A stretch of 64,000 nucleotides of DNA from Bathymodiolus brooksi (Eukaryota; Mollusca; Bivalvia; Mytilida; Modiolidae): positions 558,001 to 622,000 of the forward strand of contig OY804578.1 of assembly GCA_963680875.1 (NCBI GenBank), in the 5' to 3' direction. The first letter of the stretch is position 1. Each line of letters begins with the position of its first letter. The position numbers were made by a program, and so were the translations under genes. The notes beneath the pieces were generated by a model. That model was not told where the DNA came from. It saw nothing but the letters and a program-made list of their open reading frames with translations, and made no database searches. Of the stretch, positions 57,162 to 64,000 are shown in pieces.

Positions 57162-59083
57162 TTCATCTCCAGCAATATGTCAGCGTGATGATAAAAAATT
57201 ACTTCATTTCTGGTAATACGTCAGCGTGATGACAAATAATTACTTCATCTCCGGTAATACGTCAGCGTGATGACAAATAATTGCTTCATCTCCGGTAAAG
57301 CATCAACGTGATGACAAATAATTACTTCATCTCCGAAATACATCAACGTGATGACAAATAATTACTCTATCTCTGGTAATACGTCAACGCGATGACAAAT
57401 AATTACTTCATCTGCGGTAATATGTCAACGTGTTGACAAAAATTACTTCATCTCCCATAATACATCAACGTCATGACAAATAATTACTTCATCTCCTGTA
57501 ATGCGTCAATGTGATGACCAATAATTACTTCATCTCTGGTAATACGTCAACGTGATGACAAATAATTACTTCATTTCTGGTAATACGTCAGCGTGATGAC
57601 AAATAATTGCTTCATCTCCGGTAAAGCATCAACGTGATGACAAATAATTACTTCATCTCCGGTAATACGTCAATGTGATGACAAATAATTACTTCATCTC
57701 CGGTAATACATCAACGTGATGACAAATAATTACTTCATCTCTGTTAATACGTCAACACGATGACATATAATTACTTCATCTACCGTAATACGTGAATGTG
57801 ATGACAAATAATTATTTCATCTCCAGTAATACGTCAGCGTGATGACAAATAATTACTTCATCTCCGGTAATAAGTCAGTGTGATGACAAATAATTACTTC
57901 ATCTCCGGTAATATGTCAACGTGTTGACAAAAATTACTTCATCTCCCATAATACATCAACGTGATGACAAATAATTACTTAATCTCCTGTAATGCGTCAA
58001 TATGATGACCAATAATTACTTCATCTCTGGTAATACGTCAACGTGATGACAAATAATTACTTCATCTCCGGTAATACGTCAGCGTGATGACTAATAAATA
58101 CTTCATCTCCAGCAATATGTCAGCGTGATGATAAAAAATTACTTCATTTCTGGTAATACGTCAGCGTGATGACAAATAATTACTTCATCTCCGGTAATAC
58201 GTCAACGTGATGACAAATAATTGCTCCATCTCCGGTAATACGTCAACGTTATTATAAATAATTACTTCATCTCCGAAATACATCAACGTACTGACAAATA
58301 ATTACTTCATCTCTGGTAATACGTCAACACGATGACATATAATTACTTCATCTACCGTAATACGTGAATGTGATGACAAATAATTACTTCATCTCCAGTA
58401 ATAAGTCAACGTGATGACAAATAATTATTTCATCTCCGGTAATACGTCAGCGTGATGACAAATAATTACTTCATCTCCGGTAATAAGTCAGTGTGATGAC
58501 AAATAATTACTTCATCTCCGGTAATATGTCAACGTGTTGACAAAAATTACTTCATCTCCCATAATACATCAACGTGATGACAAATAATTACTTAATCTCC
58601 TGTAATGCGTCAATATGATGACCAATAATTACTTCATATCTGGTAATACGTCAACGTGATGACAAATAATTACTTCATCTCCGGTAATACGTCAGCGTGA
58701 TGACAAATAATTTCTTCATCTCTGGTAATACGTCAGCGTGATGACTAATAATTACTTCATCTCCAGCAATATGTCAGCGTGATGATAAAAAATTACTTCA
58801 TTTCTGGTAATACGTCAGCGTGATGACAAATAATTACTTCATCTCCGGTAATACGTCAATTTGATGACAAATAATTACTTCATCTCCGGTAATACATCAA
58901 CGTGATGACAAATAATTACTCTATCTATGGTAATACGTCAAAGCGATGACAAATAATTACTTCATCTCCCAAAATACGTGAACGTGATGACAAATAATTA
59001 CTTCATCTCCAGCAATACGTCAACGTGATGACAAATAAATACTTCATCTCCGATAATACGTCAGCGTGATGACAAATAATTAC
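57162..59083 (+). repeat. 1.92-kb higher-order repeat, copy 1
   Basis: 1,922 bp, about 47 monomers. Markers CATCAACGTCATGAC (near 57463), CTCTGTTAATACG (near 57740) and ATTATAAATAATT (near 58250) recur in the next copy at offset 1,922-1,923. A private variant CAACGTACTGAC lies near 58284. Confidence 0.87.
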
Positions 59084-60966
59084 TTCATCTCCAGCAATAT
59101 GTCAGCGTGATGATAAAAAATTACTTCATTTCTGGTAATACGTCAGCGTGATGACAAATAATTACTTCATCTCCGGTATTACGTCAGCGTGATGACAAAT
59201 AATTGCTTCATCTCCGGTAAAGCATCAACGTGATGACAAATAATTACTTCATCTCCGGTAATACATCAACGTGATGACAAATAATTACTCTATCTCTGGT
59301 AATACGTCAACGCGATGACAAATAATTACTTCATCTCCGGTAATATGTCAACGTGTTGACAAAAATTACTTCATCTCCCATAATACATCAACGTCATGAC
59401 AAATAATTACTTCATCTCCTGTAATGCGTCAATGTGATGACCAATAATTACTTCATCTCTGGTAATACGTCAACGTGATGACAAATAATTACTTCATTTC
59501 TGGTAATACGTCAGCGTGATGACAAATAATTGCTTCATCTCCGGTAAAGCATCAACGTGATGACAAATAATTACTTCATCTCCGGTAATACGTCAATGTG
59601 ATGACAAATAATTACTTCATCTCCGGTAATACATCAACGTGATGACAAATAATTACTTCATCTCTGTTAATACGTCAACACGATGACATATAATTACTTC
59701 ATCTACCGTAATACGTGAATGTGATGACAAATAATTATTTCATCTCCAGTAATACGTCAGCGTGATGACAAATAATTACTTCATCTCCGGTAATAAGTCA
59801 GTGTGATGACAAATAATTACTTCATCTCCGGTAATATGTCAACGTGTTGACAAAAATTACTTCATCTCCCATAATACATCAACGTGATGACAAATAATTA
59901 CTTAATCTCCTGTAATGCGTCAATGTGATGACCAATAATTACTTCATCTCTGGTAATACGTCAACGTGATGACAAATAATTACTTCATCTCCGGTAATAC
60001 GTCAGCGTGATGACTAATAAATACTTCATCTCCAGCAATATGTCAGCGTGATGATAAAAAATTACTTCATTTCTGGTAATACGTCAGCGTGATGACAAAT
60101 AATTACTTCATCTCCGGTAATACGTCAACGTGATGACAAATAATTGCTCCATCTCCGGTAATACGTCAACGTTATTATAAATAATTACTTCATCTCCGAA
60201 ATACATCAACGTGATGACAAATAATTACTTCATCTCTGGTAATACGTCAACACGATGACATATAATTACTTCATCTACCGTAATACGTGAATGTGATGAC
60301 AAATAATTACTTCATCTCCAGTAATAAGTCAACGTGATGACAAATAATTATTTCATCTCCGGTAATACGTCAGCGTGATGACAAATAATTACTTCATCTC
60401 CGGTAATAAGTCAGTGTGATGACAAATAATTACTTCATCTCCGGTAATATGTCAACGTGATGACAAATAATTACTTAATCTCCTGTAATGCGTCAATGTG
60501 ATGACCAATAATTACTTCATATCTGGTAATACGTCAACGTGATGACAAATAATTACTTCATCTCCGGTAATACGTCAGCGTGATGACAAATAATTTCTTC
60601 ATCTCTGGTAATACGTCAGCGTGATGACTAATAATTATTTCATCTCCAGCAATATGTCAGCGTGATGATAAAAAATTACTTCATTTCTGGTAATACGTCA
60701 GCGTGATGACAAATAATTACTTCATCTCCGGTAATACGTCAATTTGATGACAAATAATTACTTCATCTCCGGTAATACATCAACGTGATGACAAATAATT
60801 ACTCTATCTCTGGTAATACGTCAAAGCGATGACAAATAATTACTTCATCTCCCAAAATACGTGAACGTGATGACAAATAATTACTTCATCTCCAGCAATA
60901 CGTCAACGTGATGACAAATAAATACTTCATCTCCGATAATACGTCAGCGTGATGACAAATAATTAC
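59084..60966 (+). repeat. 1.92-kb higher-order repeat, copy 2
   Basis: 1,883 bp, about 46 monomers. It lacks one 40-bp monomer (the GTTGACAAAAATTAC type) near 60458, which brings the offset from 1,923 to 1,883. Homology ends at 60966, before a CTCGGTAATAAG monomer. Confidence 0.87.
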
Positions 60967-62170
60967 TTCATCTCGGTAATAAGTCAGTGTGATGACAAAT
61001 ACTTACTTCATCTCCGGTAATACGTCAGCGTGATGGCAAATAATTGCTTCATCTCTGGTAATACGTCAGCGTGATGACTAATAATTATTTCATCTCCAGC
61101 AATATGTCAGCGTGATGACAAATAATTACTTCATCTCCGGTAATACGTCAGCGTGATGACAAATAATTGCTTCATTTCCGGTAAAGCATCAACGTGATGA
61201 CAAATAATTACTTCATCTCCGGTAATACGTCAATGTGATGACAAATAATTACTTCATCTCCGGTAATACATCAACGTGATGACAAATAATTACTTAATCT
61301 CTGGTAATACGTCAACGCGATGACAAATAACTAATTCATCTCCCAAAATACGTGAACGTGATGACAAATAATTACTTCATCTCCAGTAATACGTCAACGT
61401 TATGACAAATAATTACTTTCATCTCCGGTAATACGTCAGCGTGATGACAAATAATTACTTCATCTCCGGTAATAAGTCAGTGTGATGACAAATAATTACT
61501 TCATCTCCGGTAATATGTCAACGTGTTGACAAATAATTACTTCATCTCCCCTAATACATCAATGTGATGACAAATAATTACTTCCTCTCCTGTAATGCGT
61601 CAATGTGATGACAAATAATTACTTCATCTCTGGTAATACGTCAACGTGATGACAAATAATTACTTCATCTCCGGTAATACGCCAGCGTGATGACAAATAA
61701 TTACTTCATCTCCGGTAATACGTAAGCGTGATGACATATAATTGCTTCATATCCGGTAATACATTAACGCGATGACAAATAATTATTTCATCTCCGGTAA
61801 TAGGTCAATATCATGATAAATAATTACTTCCTCTCCGGTAATACATCAACATGATGATAAATAATTTGTTCCTCTCCAGTAATGCGTCAGCGTGATGACA
61901 CATAATTAATTCATCTCCAGTAATGCGTCAGCGTGATGACCAATAATTACTTCATCTCCGGTAATACGTCAGCGTGATGACAAATAGTTGCTTCATATCC
62001 GGTTAGACGTCAGCGGGATGACTAATAATGACTTCATCTCCAGCAATACGTCAAGGTGATGACAAATAATTACTTCATCACTGGTAATAAGCCAGCGTGA
62101 TGACAAATAATTACTTCATCTCCGTTAATACGTCAGCATGATGACCAATAATTACTTCATCTCCGGTAAT
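60967..62170 (+). repeat. Displaced relative of 25258-26502
   Basis: The order from CTCGGTAATAAGTCAGTG through GTAATACGCCAGCG, CATGATAAAT and GTTAGACGTCAGCGGG matches the 12-kb unit interior at offset 35,709, then 35,668 after loss of one monomer near 61110. It carries private changes such as AATTTGTTCC near 61863 and CTCCGTTAATACG near 62120, so it is more diverged than the 12-kb copies are from one another. Confidence 0.8.
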
Positions 62171-63441
62171 ACGTCAGCGTGATGACAAATAATTGCTTCA
62201 TCTCCGGTAATACCTCAGCGTGAAGACAAATAATTACTTCATCTCCTGTAATACGTCAACATAATGATAAATAATTATTTCCTCTCTGTTTATAAGCCAG
62301 CGTGATGACAAATAATTACTTCATCTCCGGGAATACGTCAGCCTGATGACAAATAATTACTTGAACTCCGGTATTACGTCAGCGTGATGACAAATAATTA
62401 CTTCATCTCCGGTATTACGTCAGCGTGATGACAAATAATTACTTCATCTCTGGTAATACGTCAACATGATGACCAATAATTACTTCCTCTCCGGTTATAC
62501 GTCAGCGTGATGACAAATAATTACTTCATCTCCGGTAATATGTCAATGTGATGACAAATAATTACTTCATCTCCGGTAATACATCAACGTGATGACAAAT
62601 AATTACTTCATCACTGGTAATACATCAACGCGATGATAAATAATTACTTCATCTCCCGTAATACGTGAACGTGATGACAAATAATTACTTCATCTCCAGT
62701 AATACGTCAACGTGATGACAAATAATTACTTTATCTCCGGTAATACGTCAGCGTGATGACAAATAATTACTTCATCTCCAGTAATACATCAGCGTGATGA
62801 CCAATACTTACTTCATCTCCTGTAATGCATCAGTGTGATGACAAATAATTACTTCATCTCCGGTGATACATCAGCGTGATGACATATAATTGCTTCATAT
62901 CCGGTAATACATTAGCGCGATGACAAATAATTATTTCATCTCCGATAATAGGTCAACATCATGTTAAATAATTACTTCCTCTCCGGTAATACATCAACAT
63001 GATTATAAATAATTACTTCCTCTCCAGTAATGCGTCATCGTGATGACAAATAATTAATTCATCTCCTGTAATACGTCAATGTGATGACCAATAATTACTT
63101 CATCTCCGGTAATACGTCAGCGTGATGACAAATAATTGCTTCCTCTCCGGTAATGCATCAACATGGTGATAAATAATTACTTGCTCTCCAGTAATGCGTC
63201 AGCGTGATGACCAATAATTACTTCATCTCCGGTAATACGTCAGCGTGATGACAAATAGTTGCTTCATATCCGGTTAGACGTCAGCGGGATGACTAATAAT
63301 GACTTCATCTCCAGCAATACGTCAGGGTGATGACAAATAATTACTTCATCACTGGTAATAAGCCAGCGTGATGACAAATAATTACTTCATCTCCGGTAAT
63401 GCGTCAGCGTGATGACCAATAATTACTTCATCTCCGGTAAT
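62171..63441 (+). repeat. 1,271-bp (31-monomer) higher-order repeat, copy 1
   Basis: TACCTCAGCGTGAAGAC at 62211 and CCGGGAATAC at 62327 recur at exactly +1,271. The content resembles 20899-22100 but keeps GTGATGACCAATAC where the 12-kb copies have GTGATGTCCAATAC, so it may be a sister lineage. Confidence 0.85.
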
Positions 63442-64000
63442 ACGTCAGCGTGATGACAAATAATTGCTTCATCTCCGGTAATACCTCAGCGTGAAGACAA
63501 ATAATTACTTCATCTCCTGTAATACGTCAACATAATGATAAATAATTATTTCCTCTCTGTTTATAAGCCAGCGTGATGACAAATAATTACTTCATCTCCG
63601 GGAATACGTCAGCCTGATGACAAATAATTACTTGAACTCCGGTATTACGTCAGCGTGATGACAAATAATTACTTCATCTCCGGTATTACGTCAGCGTGAT
63701 GACAAATAATTACTTTATCTCTGGTAATACGTCAACATGATGACAAATAATTACTTCCTCTCCGGTTATACGTCAGCGTGATGATAAATAATTACTGCAT
63801 CTCCGGTAATATGTCAATGTGATGACAAATAATTACTTCATCTCCGGTAATACATCAACGTGATGACAAATAATTACGTCATCTCTGGTAATACGTCAAC
63901 GCGATGATAAATAATTACTTCATCTCCCGTAATACGTGAAGGTGATGACAAATAATTACTTCATCTCCAGTAATACGTCAACGTGATGACAAATAATTAC
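63442..64000 (+). repeat. 1,271-bp higher-order repeat, copy 2 (cut by window end)
   Basis: Follows copy 1 at offset 1,271 with more substitutions than other adjacent copies in the window: ACTTTATCTCTGG near 63712, GATGATAAATAATTACTGC near 63780, GAAGGTGATGAC near 63938. It runs out at the window edge, still in satellite. Confidence 0.83.

Larger units (their letters stand above)
1..64000 (+). repeat. 41-bp satellite DNA array filling the whole window
   Basis: Every stretch read on either strand is a variant of one 41-bp monomer, tandemly joined in a single orientation. I saw no inverted monomers, no unique spacer and no mobile element. Most monomers are 41 bp. Recurrent length variants are 40 bp (for example the CTCGGTAATAAG type near 505, or the GTTGACAAAAATTAC type near 2200), 42 bp (TACTTTCATC near 812) and a 49-bp type. 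Total copy number is about 1,560, inferred from length divided by period. Both window edges lie inside the array. Such a block is typical of eukaryotic constitutive heterochromatin; location on the chromosome cannot be told. No CENP-B-box-like motif or telomeric repeat was noticed. No gene-free gap needs separate explanation because the whole window is this array. Confidence 0.98.

Noticed and set aside
1..64000. CRISPR array (short direct repeats in series)
   Set aside because: There are no unique spacers between constant repeats. The whole 41-bp period is conserved and copies run on directly, with variants shared between distant copies.
1..64000. A gene coding for a repetitive protein
   Set aside because: The monomer has forward stops in all three frames (starting at positions 14, 27/30 and 37). 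A 41-bp period rotates the frame each copy, so the reverse-strand TTA and TCA sites also close every frame within a few monomers.
1..64000. Centromeric array by sequence alone
   Set aside because: Higher-order structure is compatible with a centromere, but I saw no CENP-B-box-like motif and no flanking context. Subtelomeric or interstitial heterochromatin is equally possible.
1..64000. Hairpin-forming element from the TCATC and GATGA dyad
   Set aside because: The stems are only 5 bp with loops of 12 to 19 nt and mismatches directly outside and inside, so a stable cruciform or RNA hairpin is not supported.
1..64000. Telomeric, rDNA spacer or simple-repeat DNA
   Set aside because: No telomere-type hexamer or heptamer runs, no rRNA gene sequence and no mono- or dinucleotide tracts were seen anywhere in the window.

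Overview
This 64 kb window contains no recognisable gene, RNA gene or transposon. From first base to last it is one head-to-tail satellite DNA array with a 41-bp monomer, all copies in the same orientation, about 1,560 copies in total. The array enters and leaves the window mid-array, so neither flank is visible. 64 kb of pure short-period satellite means a eukaryotic chromosome, probably a centromeric, pericentromeric, subtelomeric or other heterochromatic block resolved by long reads. The species cannot be named from the sequence. The consensus carries three CpG sites per 41 bp. The commonest monomer variants are CpG to TpG or CpA changes at those sites, which suggests a host that methylates CpG.

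The monomer (clean example 1557-1597) is about 39% GC. It has a CCGG at monomer positions 10-13, TACGTCA at 17-23, GCGTG at 24-28, GATGA at 28-32 and an AT-rich tail at 34-41. All three forward frames are closed by stops inside a single monomer. Because 41 is not a multiple of 3, the reverse frames close within a few monomers.

The real content is higher-order structure. Left to right I see: (1) a 2,745-bp unit, complete at 1-2745 and truncated at 2746-5090, with no difference noticed between the copies; (2) a mosaic stretch, 5091-7537; (3) a 5.65-5.69 kb higher-order repeat in two copies, 7538-13189 and 13190-18882; (4) a linking segment, 18883-20447; (5) a 12,234-bp higher-order repeat, two full copies and part of a third, 20448-48137, which contains a nested 3,360-bp tandem duplication, nested 451-bp (11-monomer) tandem blocks and clusters of an unusual 49-bp monomer; (6) a roughly 4.3 kb repeat in three copies, 43925-56342, whose lengths differ by exactly 49, 451 and 41 bp events; (7) a segment at 56343-57161 related to sequence 49.5 kb to the left; (8) a 1.9 kb unit in two copies, 57162-60966; (9) a segment at 60967-62170 that is a displaced relative of the 12-kb unit; (10) a more diverged 1,271-bp (31-monomer) unit, 62171-64000.

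Nothing here works as a gene system. The array reads as a record of repeated unequal exchange and conversion at many scales, from one monomer up to 12 kb. The relative order of some events can be read from shared private variants. All offsets were obtained by hand alignment of marker variants; identities are impressions, not computed values.
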